Source: Betaproteobacteria bacterium
GTDB taxonomy: Bacteria > Pseudomonadota > Gammaproteobacteria > Burkholderiales > SG8-41
Reading direction: 5' to 3'
NCBI GenBank assembly: GCA_028292435.1
Contig: JAQGMI010000017.1
Coordinates: forward strand, 1-64,000
DNA length: 64,000 nucleotides
The notes below the pieces were generated by a model. The model saw only the letters and a list, made by a program, of their open reading frames with translations, was not told where the DNA came from and did not search any database. This document shows, in pieces, positions 34,918 to 44,834 of this stretch. Made by a program: the position numbers and the translations under genes. Positions within the stretch are counted from its first letter, which is position 1. Each line of letters opens with the position of its first letter.

Positions 34918-36630
34918 ATGAATAGCAATCCTGTAGCTGCCCGTGGCACCCGGACTGCTTTGCTTGAAAGTCAGCGCAGGGTGCTCGAAAGGATTGCCAG
35001 CGCTGCGCCGCTCGCGCAGACGCTCGAAACGCTGGTACGGCTCATCGAAGAACAGGCTGTTGGCATGCGCTGCGCAGTGCTGCTGGCGGATAGCGTTCAG
35101 CAGTCATTGACTTTTATTGCTGCGCCGCACATTCCCGAGGAATACAAGACGGGTATCCGGCCATTTTTGCGCATCGCGCCTGATATGGGCTCATGCGGAA
35201 CTGCGGCATTTTTGCGCGAGCCCGTGTATACGCAGGACACCGCGACCGACCCGCGCTGGAAAGATTGCGCCGACATTGCCGTGCGCAACGGATTACGCGC
35301 AATCTGGTCGACCCCTGTTCTCGCCGACGACAATTCCGTGCTCGGGACCTTCGCAATGTATTACGGCGAGCCGCGGTTACCGTCGCCGGAACACATCGAA
35401 CTGATCGACATGGCAGTGCAGATGGCGCGCGTGGCCATCGACGCCAAACAGAGTGAAGAGGCTTTGCGCCGCGGCGAGGATCGCCTGCGAATCGTTATCG
35501 ATACAATTCCTACGATGGCATGGAGCGTTTTGCCTGGCGGCGCCGTAGATTTCGTCAACAAGCAATGGCTGGAATATACGGGATTCTCTTTCGAGGAAGG
35601 TCTGCACCAGTCCGACCACGCAGTGCATCCGGACGATCTTCCAAATGTCATCGAGAAGTGGACCGTCGATATGGCTGCTGGCGGAGCTTGCGAATATGAA
35701 TTGCGCTTGCGCCGCGCCGATGGGGAATATCACTCGTTCCTTGTGCGCACGGTGCCGTTGCGCGATGAACAGGGAAACATCGTCAAGTGGTACGGAACGG
35801 CAGTCGATATTGAAGACCGCAAGCGGGTCGAAGATGCGCTGCGCCTGAGCGAAGACCGGCTTCGGCATGTCATCGATTCGATCCCCGCGATTGTCTGGAG
35901 CGCGTCGCCTGACGGGGCCGTAGATTTCGTCAACGACCGCTCGCTGCAATATACCGGCTTGTCGAAGGACGACTCGATGGGTTCGCGCTGGACGAGCGTG
36001 ATTCATCCGGACGATATCCCCGCCACGACGGATCACTGGGGTGCTACTTTACGGAGCGGGCAACCGGCGGAAATCGAACATCGACTGCGGCGGCATGACG
36101 GGCAGTTCCGCTGGTTTCTCTGCCGGCATGTGCCGGTCCGGGATAGTGCTGGCAACATCGTGAGGTGGTATGGAATATGTGCCGACATAGAGGACAGAAG
36201 ACAGGCCGAGCAAGCACTGCGACGAAACCAGAGTTTCTTGATCGCCGAGGCGCAGCATATTGGCGGCCTCCTCAAATTGGAACTATCCGGCGGTCCGCGC
36301 GTGGATGACTTAGTCGACAAGAGCGCGCTAGCGGATCGGCACGCGCATGATTTAGGTTTACCTGCCGTCGTCGCCGGCGAGATTCAGAATCCTGATGAGG
36401 GCGCGCCTGTAGCCGAGCGCCGCGCGATCGCCTCGCTGACCGCCAACGAGCGCTCAATCTTCAGTTTGATTGCTGCAGGCAAGTCCAATACTCAGATGGC
36501 GAAGGTCCTGCATCTGTCGCCGCGTACGGTCGAGACTTACCGCTCACGATTAATGCACAAGCTGCAGCTCGACGACATCGTTGCGCTGGTCAAACTGGCA
36601 ATACGTCACAAATTGACTCCGCTAAATTGA
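34918..36630 (+). CDS. GAF-PAS-PAS-LuxR transcriptional regulator
   Basis: A 570-residue soluble protein. A GAF domain (about 20-175, with DMGSCGTAAFLREPVYTQD) is followed by two PAS/PAC units (about 185-305 and 310-430; each has VxWSxxPxGAVDFVN and a closing WYGxxxDIEDR) and a C-terminal LuxR helix-turn-helix (LTANERSIFSLIAAGKSNTQMAKVLHLSPRTVETYRSRL, about 500-540). It therefore senses a small molecule or redox state and binds DNA directly, without a kinase or receiver domain. The two PAS units look like an internal duplication. It stands alone with no operon partner; its targets are unknown. Confidence 0.88.
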   Translation: MNSNPVAARGTRTALLESQRRVLERIASAAPLAQTLETLVRLIEEQAVGMRCAVLLADSVQQSLTFIAAPHIPEEYKTGIRPFLRIAPDMGSCGTAAFLREPVYTQDTATDPRWKDCADIAVRNGLRAIWSTPVLADDNSVLGTFAMYYGEPRLPSPEHIELIDMAVQMARVAIDAKQSEEALRRGEDRLRIVIDTIPTMAWSVLPGGAVDFVNKQWLEYTGFSFEEGLHQSDHAVHPDDLPNVIEKWTVDMAAGGACEYELRLRRADGEYHSFLVRTVPLRDEQGNIVKWYGTAVDIEDRKRVEDALRLSEDRLRHVIDSIPAIVWSASPDGAVDFVNDRSLQYTGLSKDDSMGSRWTSVIHPDDIPATTDHWGATLRSGQPAEIEHRLRRHDGQFRWFLCRHVPVRDSAGNIVRWYGICADIEDRRQAEQALRRNQSFLIAEAQHIGGLLKLELSGGPRVDDLVDKSALADRHAHDLGLPAVVAGEIQNPDEGAPVAERRAIASLTANERSIFSLIAAGKSNTQMAKVLHLSPRTVETYRSRLMHKLQLDDIVALVKLAIRHKLTPLN

Positions 36631-36965
36631 GGTGACCTTGGCCGCGCTCATGACTGGAGTCGGGAATGTCCGATTCCAGATGTCGTAGTTTTACGATATG
36701 CAGTCGTGCACGTAAAAGCTACGATAGGTCATGCAATTGGAGCCCGACGTTAAAGCGTGCGAAGCGGCGTAACACGGGAAAGCGGTGGGTCAAACCGCAG
36801 TCCGGCGTGCCGAAGCCAGGGAGTGCCCAGCGGGAAACTGGGGTTCGACGATCAAACCGGTGTGTCTTGATCAGATTCGCAAGTCCGGAATTACAAATAT
36901 CGCTCAAATAATGTTCGCCTGCATCAGCAGTGCACTGGGAAGCGGTGTGACGCAATAGGGACTAG
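36631..36965. other. 335-bp stretch without a gene
   Basis: It separates the GAF-PAS regulator from the large GAF/EAL protein. Overlapping short frames of 78-81 codons exist on both strands but lack ribosome sites and recognisable features. A short dyad, TCGTAGTTTTACGA (36686-36699), is present but has no terminator T-run. It presumably contains the promoter of the next gene. Confidence 0.45.
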
Positions 36966-39900
36966 ATGAGCGAGTTGCTGAGAATATTGCTGGTCGAAGA
37001 CGTCGAGACAGACGCTGCGCTTATCCGTCGACATATTGAGCGCGGCGGTATATCGGTTGCCGTGCGGCGGGTGGAATCCGAGGACGAGTATCGGAAAGCA
37101 CTCACGGAATTTGCGCCCGAGTTAATCTTGTCAGATTTTTCCATGCCGCATTTTGATGGCATAAGCGCGCTGACGATCGCTCGCGAGTCCTACCCGGACA
37201 TTCCATTCATCTTTGTGTCGGGCACGATGGGGGAAGAACGCGCAATCGATGCGCTCAAAGGCGGTGCAACCGATTACGTCCTAAAACAGAACCTGCCCCG
37301 CCTGCCTGCTGCCGTTAAAAGGGCGATGGACGACGCGAAAGCGCTTGTCGAGCGGCACGCGATGGAAGCCGGACTGCGTCGCGCGCAGCATTTGGCCAAG
37401 CTAGCGCATGTCATCACGGGTCCTGATGGTTCTTTTGAGAGCTGGTCGGAGACTTTGCCGCAATTAATCGGTATCGATCCGTCGGCAATGCCCAAAAGTA
37501 CGCGCGAATGGCTCGACCTGGTTCATCCGGACGACCGGTCGGTATTACGTGATCGGGCCATCGAATCCCGATCCAAAGGCATACGTGTAAACGTTGATTA
37601 TCGGTTGCGGCGCGCGGACGATAAGTGGATGCATATGCGGCAGGTAATTGAACCGCTCCAGGGAGAAATCCGCGCAGACGAAGCAAGTCGATGGTTCAAC
37701 ACCTTGCAGGACGTAAGCGAGCAAATCGAGGCTCAGGAAAAGATAGCGCGTCTAAATCGCATTTATGCCGTGATGAGCGGCATCAATAATCTTGTTGTGC
37801 GGGTGCGCGACCGGCAGGAATTGTTCACCGAGGCATGTCGAATTGCCTTTGAGCACGGCAAATTGGCGATGGCATGGATCGGCTCACTCGATCTCAAAAC
37901 GATGGACGTCACGCCTGTCGCCTGGGCCGGCGAAATGGCGGAGGAATTCACAAAAATAAAATCGTCCGCCCGCGACGACATCAAAGCTGGCAAGGGAGCG
38001 GTAGGCCTTGCCATCAGGACTCGTCGCCTTGTGTTCAACAATGACATCGTAGCCCGTGATTTCGGCGGGCCGCGGCTGCAGGAAATTCTAAGACTTGGGT
38101 TTCGATCCAACATCACCCTACCATTGTTCGAAGGACCCACGCTCGTGGCGACCTTCACAATGTATGCATACGAGAAAAATTACTTCAACGAAGATGAACT
38201 CAAGCTGCTTACGGAGCTCGCGGCCGACATTTCGTTCGCACTGGAGCATATAGGCAAGGAGGAAAAGGTCGTAAGGCTGAGCCGTGTTAAAGCGGTAATG
38301 AGCAACATCAATGCATTGATCGCACGCGCGCGGGACCGTCAGGCGCTTTTCGATGGCGCGTGCCGCATTGCAGTTGAGCATGGCAAGTTCGGCACGGCCT
38401 GGATTGGCGCGTTCGATCCCGTTGCGGTTACTGTATCGCCGGTCGCATGGGCGGCTGGAAACGCGGAACGTCTGGCGGCAACCAGAGCTACTGCACATAC
38501 CGACGTTGCTCACGGACATGGCATTGTGGCTCGCGCAATCAAGACCAGACAGCCAGTATTCGAGAATGATCTTGCCGCCGATTCCCGAGTGCAATCCGTT
38601 CGAAGAGCCGAAGCCATTAAAGACGGCCTGCATTCCCTGATCGCGGTGCCATTTGTGGTCGAGGAATCGGTGGTCGGACATCTTTCGCTCTATGCGCGCG
38701 AAGTCAATTTTTTTGATGAAGACGAAGTCGCGTTGCTCGCCGAGGTCGCGACGAACATTTCGTTTGCGCTCGAGCATTTCCGCAAAGAAGAAAAAATTGC
38801 CCGCTTAAGCCGTATCCAGGCGGTAATGAGCGGCATTAATGCGCTGATCGTCCGGGCCGGGGACCGCCAAAGACTTTTCGACGGAGCGTGCCGTATCGCG
38901 GTCGAGCAGGGGCACTTTGGCATCGCGTGGATCGGGAAACTGGATCCGGTGTCGCTCGAGGTTATCCCTCTCGCGTCGGTTGGATTTGACCCTGCAGACG
39001 ATTTCGATCGTTATAAATCATCAGTTGATATCAATCATCCTCGCGGACGGGGCCTTGTAGGCGCAGCAATGCGAGGAAAAAAACCTGTCTTCAGCAATAA
39101 TATGGAGATGGGCGTAGGCGAAAGAACCAAAGAAGCGCTCAGGCGCGGGCACCGTTCGCGTATCGCATTGCCGCTGTTGAGCGACGGCGCTGTCGCCGCG
39201 GTGATGGTGTTGTACGCGAGCGAGCCGGACTTCTTCACTGCGGACGAACTTAGGTTGCTGACCGAGATTGCAGGCGATATCTCGTTTGCACTGGACCATA
39301 TCAGCAAAGAGGAAAAACTCAGTTATCTGGCTTTCTACGACGAACTGACCGGACTCCCGAATCGCACCTTGCTCCGAAATTACCTTGGGCGAGTCGCGCG
39401 CCGCGCCGGAGAGGACAAATCTAAAGCTGCACTGGTCATGTGCGATATCCAGCGCTTCAGCCACATCAACGAAACGCTGGGACGAGGCGCCGGCGATGCC
39501 CTGCTCCGCGAAGTGAGCGAGCGGCTAAGGCGAATTTGGCCGGAGGCGGACAATCTTGCGCGTCTTTCCGGGAATTGCTTTGGCGGCATCGTTGCTAACT
39601 TCAGGGATGTGTCCGAAATCGGGCATTTAATTGAAAAGAAGATTGCGGACGAACTGAGCCGGCCTTTTAATATCAACGGCGAAAAGCTGCGGATCTCAGT
39701 AACTGCCGCCATCGCGGTTTTTCCGTCGGATGGAAAAGATGCCGATACGCTGCTCAAAAATGCAGAAGCGGCGTTGAAGAAAGCCAAGGCATCCGGTGAG
39801 AGATACCTGTTTTATCATTCCAAAATGAATGCAGCGGTAACTGAAACGCTGTTGCTCGAAAACAAGCTGCGAGCAGCCATAGAGAACGAACAATTCGTCC

Positions 39901-40628
39901 TGCATTACCAGCCTAAGCTCAATCTCGTTACGGGAAAAATCAGCGGGCTGGAGGCGTTGATCCGCTGGAACGACCCCGAAAACGGACTGATTCCACCGGT
40001 GAAATTTATCCCATTGCTGGAAGAAACGGGAATGATACTCGCGGTTGGCGAGTGGGCGATCCGTCAGGCGCTTGCGGATCATCAAGCATGGCAAAGCAGT
40101 GGCCTGCGGCCGCCGCGAATCGCCGTCAATGTCTCAGCGATTCAGTTGCGGCAAAGAAATTTTGTCGAAATCGTCCGCAATGCAATCGCGGATACCAACT
40201 CGGCGCTGCACGGCCTCGACGTGGAAATTACCGAAAGCCTGCTTATGGAGGACATCGAGGACAACATCGCAAAACTTAAATTGCTGCGCGACATGAATAT
40301 CAACATTGCCATCGATGACTTCGGTACTGGTTATTCGTCCCTCGGATATTTGGCCCGCCTGCCGGTTGATCTTCTGAAGATCGACCGCTCATTCATTACG
40401 ACAATGACGCAGAACGCTGAAAGCAAGGCAATCGTTTCTACGATTATCTCGCTAGCGCATACTCTGAATATAAAAGTGATTGCGGAAGGCGTGGAAATCG
40501 AGGAGCAGGCCCGATTCCTGAAATTGCTCAAGTGCGACGAGATGCAGGGTTACTTGTTTAGTAAGCCAGTGCCGGCAGATCAATTGATCAAGATGCTCGA
40601 GCAAAATAACAAGAGTAAAGAGCAGTAA
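36966..40628 (+). CDS. Response regulator with PAS, three GAF domains, degenerate GGDEF and EAL
   Basis: A 1220-residue cytoplasmic signalling protein. Order: receiver (1-125, Asp about 57 in LSDFSMPHFDG), PAS (about 140-255), three consecutive GAF units (about 260-432, 433-610, 611-784), GGDEF-like (785-950) and EAL (960-1210). Where an active cyclase has GGDEF, this one reads SGNCFGG, so it should not make c-di-GMP. The EAL site is complete (EALIRW, NVSAIQLRQ, EITESLL, IDDFGTGYSSLGYL, KIDRSFI, KVIAEGVE), so it should degrade c-di-GMP. The three GAFs each begin RLxRxxAVMSxINxL and share ACRIA(V/F)E(H/Q)G: a clear triplication. No cognate kinase is adjacent. Confidence 0.9.
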   Translation: MSELLRILLVEDVETDAALIRRHIERGGISVAVRRVESEDEYRKALTEFAPELILSDFSMPHFDGISALTIARESYPDIPFIFVSGTMGEERAIDALKGGATDYVLKQNLPRLPAAVKRAMDDAKALVERHAMEAGLRRAQHLAKLAHVITGPDGSFESWSETLPQLIGIDPSAMPKSTREWLDLVHPDDRSVLRDRAIESRSKGIRVNVDYRLRRADDKWMHMRQVIEPLQGEIRADEASRWFNTLQDVSEQIEAQEKIARLNRIYAVMSGINNLVVRVRDRQELFTEACRIAFEHGKLAMAWIGSLDLKTMDVTPVAWAGEMAEEFTKIKSSARDDIKAGKGAVGLAIRTRRLVFNNDIVARDFGGPRLQEILRLGFRSNITLPLFEGPTLVATFTMYAYEKNYFNEDELKLLTELAADISFALEHIGKEEKVVRLSRVKAVMSNINALIARARDRQALFDGACRIAVEHGKFGTAWIGAFDPVAVTVSPVAWAAGNAERLAATRATAHTDVAHGHGIVARAIKTRQPVFENDLAADSRVQSVRRAEAIKDGLHSLIAVPFVVEESVVGHLSLYAREVNFFDEDEVALLAEVATNISFALEHFRKEEKIARLSRIQAVMSGINALIVRAGDRQRLFDGACRIAVEQGHFGIAWIGKLDPVSLEVIPLASVGFDPADDFDRYKSSVDINHPRGRGLVGAAMRGKKPVFSNNMEMGVGERTKEALRRGHRSRIALPLLSDGAVAAVMVLYASEPDFFTADELRLLTEIAGDISFALDHISKEEKLSYLAFYDELTGLPNRTLLRNYLGRVARRAGEDKSKAALVMCDIQRFSHINETLGRGAGDALLREVSERLRRIWPEADNLARLSGNCFGGIVANFRDVSEIGHLIEKKIADELSRPFNINGEKLRISVTAAIAVFPSDGKDADTLLKNAEAALKKAKASGERYLFYHSKMNAAVTETLLLENKLRAAIENEQFVLHYQPKLNLVTGKISGLEALIRWNDPENGLIPPVKFIPLLEETGMILAVGEWAIRQALADHQAWQSSGLRPPRIAVNVSAIQLRQRNFVEIVRNAIADTNSALHGLDVEITESLLMEDIEDNIAKLKLLRDMNINIAIDDFGTGYSSLGYLARLPVDLLKIDRSFITTMTQNAESKAIVSTIISLAHTLNIKVIAEGVEIEEQARFLKLLKCDEMQGYLFSKPVPADQLIKMLEQNNKSKEQ

Positions 40629-40645
40629 GCCAGTCATAGCCTTAG

Positions 40646-40682
40646 CGGTCCAGATTCTCTCGAAGGGACCGGCGAAGTTTTT
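40646..40682 (+). terminator. Possible terminator after the GAF/EAL gene
   Basis: A 6-bp stem (CGGTCC and GGACCG) with an inner TTC/GAA pairing is followed, after a short spacer, by five T. The spacer between stem and T-run is longer than ideal, so this is tentative. It begins 17 bp after the EAL stop codon. Confidence 0.35.
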
Positions 40683-40813
40683 CCGGTAATCTTGTGATGT
40701 CCCGCGAGCGGGGCGCGCTGCGTAAAATGAACTCCGCCATCGGGGCTTGTTTATCGCGTAGTGCCGCTCATGCTTTCGTTGCTCACATGTTCTCCTTACC
40801 GCGAGTCACGGGA

Positions 40814-41824
40814 ATGATTGCTGAAGCAACGCAACGATCAAAGGCTGCGAAGAGCATAGCGACCGCGCTGGCGTACACGCTGCTGCTGCCCGGCATGACT
40901 GTAAACCCAGCCTGCGCTCAAGAATATCCTGTCAAAAGTGTGCGCATCGTCGCGCCGTTTCCCGCCGGCGGCGGCACCGACCTCAACGTAAGGCGGCTCG
41001 CCGAGCAGCTCGGCAAGCTATGGGGCCAGCCGGTGGTCGTGGAGAATATCGCTGGCGCAGCCGGCGGCGTTGCCGCAGTCAATGTGGCGAGGTCGAAGCC
41101 GGACGGCTATACGCTGTTTCTCATTACGCATCCAATACTCGCGATCAATCCCGTGATCTACGACAAGCTCGCGTATGACGCCGACAAGGACTTTGCCGCC
41201 GTCGTGCAGGTAAGCGAAACACCAAGCGTGCTGGTGGTTAATCCATCTCTGCAGGTCGCGAAGGTCTCGGAACTCATCACCCTGGCGAAAGCGAATCCCG
41301 GCGCTCTGCGTTTTGGTTCAGGCGGCGTCGGGACCACCCTGCATCTCTCGGGCGAACTTTTCAAGGCGACAGCGGGCGTCGATATTACGCACGTGCCGTA
41401 CAAAGGCGGCGCACCAGCCGTGACCGCGCTGATCGGCAATGAGATTCAACTCCTGTTCGACAGCTCGTCCGCGGCTTTGCGCCACATGCAAACGGGACGT
41501 GTTAACGGAATCGCTGTCTCGAGCATGAACCGCCTTGCCGCGGCGCCGAATCTTCCTACGTTTGGCGAGAGCGGCCTCAAAGGTTTTGTTTCCACGCTCG
41601 CGCATGGCGTGGTCGTTCCCGCGGCAACTTCGCCGGCGCTGGTTGCGGCGATCAATCGCGGCGTCAATACCGTTTTGAAAAATTCCGAATACAGGAATCT
41701 CATGGCCGACGACGGCATCGACGTGGTCGGCGGCTCGCCCGAGCAGTTCGCGCAGTTTTTAACTAATGAGCGAAAGAAGTGGGGAGCGCTCATTCAGAAG
41801 CTTGGCCTCAAAGCGCAGTACTGA
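40814..41824 (+). CDS. Bug family substrate-binding protein 6
   Basis: About 336 residues from ATG 40814, which gives a 35-residue signal peptide ending NPACAQ. Longer starts (40694 GTG, 40727, 40787) are in frame but would give an abnormal leader. Family landmarks: VRIVAPFPAGGGTDLNVRRL, AGAAGGVAAVNVARSKPDGYTL and ITHVPYKGGAPAVTALIG. It is paired with another Bug protein 4 bp downstream. Tandem binding proteins without a permease are a known expansion pattern in Burkholderiales. Confidence 0.88.
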   Translation: MIAEATQRSKAAKSIATALAYTLLLPGMTVNPACAQEYPVKSVRIVAPFPAGGGTDLNVRRLAEQLGKLWGQPVVVENIAGAAGGVAAVNVARSKPDGYTLFLITHPILAINPVIYDKLAYDADKDFAAVVQVSETPSVLVVNPSLQVAKVSELITLAKANPGALRFGSGGVGTTLHLSGELFKATAGVDITHVPYKGGAPAVTALIGNEIQLLFDSSSAALRHMQTGRVNGIAVSSMNRLAAAPNLPTFGESGLKGFVSTLAHGVVVPAATSPALVAAINRGVNTVLKNSEYRNLMADDGIDVVGGSPEQFAQFLTNERKKWGALIQKLGLKAQY

Positions 41825-41828
41825 CGCG

Positions 41829-42797
41829 ATGAAGCGCAGGCTTATTATTCTGGTACGAAGAGCCTTGTGTGCCGGTCTGTGGATGACCTCGCTGGCGGGC
41901 GTTGCGCAGCCTTACCCCGAGCGGCCAATGCGCATCATCGTCAACGTTACCGCGGGCGGCGGCGTCGACTCGACGGCACGCGTCGTCGCGCAGCACTTGA
42001 ACGCGCTATACAAGCAGCCGGTCGTCGTCGAAAACCGGACCGGCGCGGGCGGTTCCATCGGCATTGAACTCGTTGCCAAGGCCACGCCGGATGGCTATAC
42101 GCTGCTGGTGTGCAGCAGCGGCATCATCACGAATGCGGCTTATCGCAAGCAGGGCTATGATCCTATCCGCGACTTTCAACCGGTCAGCATACTGACGTCG
42201 GCGCCTTATATCGTGGTGGCGACGCCGTCGCTGCCTGCAAAATCAATTAACGAACTCGTGACGCTGGCAAGGCGAAAACCGGACGCCGTGAGCTATGCAT
42301 CGTCCGGGGTTGGCGGCGTTACGCATCTGGCAGCCGAATTGCTCGCGATGCTTTCCGACACGAAAATGTTGCACGTGCCGTACAAGGGAGTCGTCGACGC
42401 GTATCCGGCGGTAGCGGCGGGAGAAGCGAACTGGATGATCGGCGCTTCTATCTCCGCGCTGCCGCTCGTCAGGGCCGGCCGCTTGCGCGCGCTGGCCGTG
42501 ACGACACCCAAGCGCAGCCGGGCGCTCCCCGATCTGCCGACCGTCGCGGAAAGCGTGCCCGGTTATGAATTTGCAGGCTGGTTCGGCATGTTCGCGCCGG
42601 CCGGCACGCCGCCAGAGTTGGTGCGCAAACTCAGCGTCGAAGCGAAACGCGCCATGCAAAGCCCGGCGTTTTTGAGCCACGCAGAATTCGATGGCACTGA
42701 GGTGGTTGGCAGTTCGCCGGCGGAGTTATCGCTGCTGATGAAAAACGAATTGGCCACCTGGCGCGAGGTGGTCGTGAAGGTGGGCATCGGCCAGTGA
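41829..42797 (+). CDS. Bug family substrate-binding protein 7
   Basis: A 322-residue exported protein (leader ALCAGLWMTSLAGVAQ) with RPMRIIVNVTAGGGVDSTAR, RTGAGGSIGIELVAKATPDGYTLL and MLHVPYKGVVDAYPAVAAGE. ATG 41829 is four bases after the stop of Bug protein 6, so both come from one mRNA. It converges with the flavin monooxygenase gene with an 11-bp gap. The MLHVPYKGVVDAYP loop departs from the usual GxGP pattern and hints at a different ligand. Confidence 0.88.
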   Translation: MKRRLIILVRRALCAGLWMTSLAGVAQPYPERPMRIIVNVTAGGGVDSTARVVAQHLNALYKQPVVVENRTGAGGSIGIELVAKATPDGYTLLVCSSGIITNAAYRKQGYDPIRDFQPVSILTSAPYIVVATPSLPAKSINELVTLARRKPDAVSYASSGVGGVTHLAAELLAMLSDTKMLHVPYKGVVDAYPAVAAGEANWMIGASISALPLVRAGRLRALAVTTPKRSRALPDLPTVAESVPGYEFAGWFGMFAPAGTPPELVRKLSVEAKRAMQSPAFLSHAEFDGTEVVGSSPAELSLLMKNELATWREVVVKVGIGQ

Positions 42798-42808
42798 AGT
42801 CGGTTGCC

Positions 42809-44626
42809 TTATTGCGTGGACAACGCTTTCGATAACAAGCCTTCCTCGATCGCCTTGATCTGCACCGCGACGTAACGCGAGTAATTCCGGCAGTTCGTGA
42901 AGCTGCCGCCAATGAACCACAACCCTTCCTGCACGGTGCGTTTCCACATGTTGTTCATTTCGCCGTCGGCACCGAAACCCCACACCGGGCCCACTTTCCT
43001 GGCGACTTCGTCTCCGAGGTACTGGCCGACCATCACTTCCGGCATGGCGAATCCCGTCGCCAGCACGATGAGATCCGCGGGTTTAACGGAACCGTCTTTC
43101 ATCAGCGCACCGGTCGCGACGAAACGTTCGATCTGATCGAACTGCATCAGGCCGACCTCACCATCGATGATGAGCTGCGCGCAGCCGGCATCGAGGTAGT
43201 AACCGCCGTAACGCGTGCGGACTTTCCACTGGTGGCCCGCGTTCTCTTCGCCGGCTTCCCACTTGAAGCCGCGCGAGACAAGGCCGTCGATCATTTTGCG
43301 GTCGAACTCCATCATGCGCGCCGTCAGCGCCTGCAGGTTTGTTTTTATGACCGGCTTCGTGTTCGTGGTTGCCAGCAAGTCGCCGTCTGCGAGCACGATT
43401 CCGTCATACAGCCCATAGACGAGTTTCGCTGAAGGATCGATGCTCAAGACGGTGCACGCGCCGCGCTGAACGATCGTCGCGTCGCACCCGTTCGCGTGCA
43501 AGTCTTGCGCAACATCATGCCCGCTCGAGCCGGTGCCGATGACGATGGCTTTCTTGCCGCGCCACCGGGCGCCATTCGTGAACTCGGTCGTATGCACGGC
43601 ACTGCCTTGAAAGTCCCGCAGGCCGGGCAGTTCCGGAATATTCGGAAAACCCACGAGGCCATTCGCAAAGACGAGGTGACGCGGATGCAGCGTGCGCTCG
43701 GTGCCATCGGCGTTGCGGACGACCGCGTTCCAGGTGCCGCTCGATTTATCGTACGTGCCGCTGATGAATTCCGTACTGGTCCAGAAATTAATTTCCATCG
43801 CCCACGCATAGGCTTCGAACCAATCGGCCACCATGTCTTTGGGCAGATACTTGGGCCACGAAATGGGAAACGGCATGTACGGCAGGTGATTCACTTCGGT
43901 GCTGTTGTGCAACGCGAGCGAGTGATAGCGCTTGCGCCAGCAGTCGCCGACGCGTTCATGACGATCGACGACTAACGCGTCCACACCTACTCTGCCGAGC
44001 GTCGCGGCGAGCGACAGACCGGCCTGACCGCCGCCGACAATGAGCACAACCGGCTCGCGGTCGGCATACCGCTGACTTTCGATGCGCTGTTCTTTCCAGT
44101 TCGCCCCGCCGAAATTGCGCGAGAACGCCTCACCGGTCGGCCGCCGCTTACCGATCGTTTCTTCAAAACCTTTGAGCTCATGCAGACCGGTCATGAGTTG
44201 AAACGCTTTGCCGGGCTCGGCTGCTATCAATCTCAGGACACCGAACCCGCGTCCGGCGCCGGTCTCAAACTGGAGAATTGCCTCGATGACATCGATGCCC
44301 GCGCGCTTGACGCGCCGCGGCGCCATGCGTCCTTCGGCAATGGCGAACGCGCATGCGTGCGCGGATTTCTGTCCGGCGATTATCAACGCCGCAATCGCAT
44401 CCGCGCCCTCGCACGGCGTAATCGTCCAGGTGAAAGCGAGGATGTCGCGCCAGTGACCGTCCTCCGCGAACAAGGATGCTACAGACGCCGTGCTGTTGCT
44501 TTGCAGTGCCGCATTCAGCTTGTCGAGCCATTGAGCGACGAGCTCTTTTTCCGAGCCGGCGGCCGCCTGCTGAAATTTTTCGAGCGAGGCGCCCGTTTGC
44601 AAAGCTGATTGCTTGGCGACGCTCAT
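42809..44626 (-). CDS. Flavin-containing monooxygenase with N-terminal NTF2-like domain
   Basis: A 605-residue flavoprotein. Residues 1-165 form an NTF2/SnoaL-like domain (ASVASLFAEDGHWRDILAFTW). The FAD motif VVLIVGGGQAGLSLAATLGR starts near 190, and the NADPH motif KKAIVIGTGSSGHDVAQDL near 365. FQGSAVHTTEF resembles the FMO/Baeyer-Villiger fingerprint. Such enzymes insert one O2 oxygen into ketones, amines or sulfides. Start ATG 44626 with AGGAG six bases before it. It faces the Ldh-type dehydrogenase across 208 bp; a shared substrate is possible but not shown. Confidence 0.85.
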   Translation of the reverse strand: MSVAKQSALQTGASLEKFQQAAAGSEKELVAQWLDKLNAALQSNSTASVASLFAEDGHWRDILAFTWTITPCEGADAIAALIIAGQKSAHACAFAIAEGRMAPRRVKRAGIDVIEAILQFETGAGRGFGVLRLIAAEPGKAFQLMTGLHELKGFEETIGKRRPTGEAFSRNFGGANWKEQRIESQRYADREPVVLIVGGGQAGLSLAATLGRVGVDALVVDRHERVGDCWRKRYHSLALHNSTEVNHLPYMPFPISWPKYLPKDMVADWFEAYAWAMEINFWTSTEFISGTYDKSSGTWNAVVRNADGTERTLHPRHLVFANGLVGFPNIPELPGLRDFQGSAVHTTEFTNGARWRGKKAIVIGTGSSGHDVAQDLHANGCDATIVQRGACTVLSIDPSAKLVYGLYDGIVLADGDLLATTNTKPVIKTNLQALTARMMEFDRKMIDGLVSRGFKWEAGEENAGHQWKVRTRYGGYYLDAGCAQLIIDGEVGLMQFDQIERFVATGALMKDGSVKPADLIVLATGFAMPEVMVGQYLGDEVARKVGPVWGFGADGEMNNMWKRTVQEGLWFIGGSFTNCRNYSRYVAVQIKAIEEGLLSKALSTQ

Positions 44627-44834
44627 CAATGACTCCTGTCTTACCGTTGATCCATCTGAGGAACCGCCGCGGACTGCGCAGCGGCATGATGCAGTTTGTC
44701 GATGCTAGCAGAAAAATTCTGTTTTTTTGTATGGCTTCGATTTGCTGGAACCGATGAAGCTGCCGACAAACGCGTTCCGCCCGGCGGTCGGGTTCTGGTA
44801 AATTGAATGCCACTTTATTTGCCCTCCGACTGCG

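Noticed and set aside
36666-36911. 81-codon plus-strand frame and a 78-codon minus-strand frame between the two sensor genes
   Set aside because: They overlap each other, lack ribosome sites and have non-protein-like composition; treated as an intergenic stretch.
39540-39620. Active diguanylate cyclase in the 36966 protein
   Set aside because: The GGDEF signature is replaced by SGNCFGG, so only the EAL phosphodiesterase is likely to be active.
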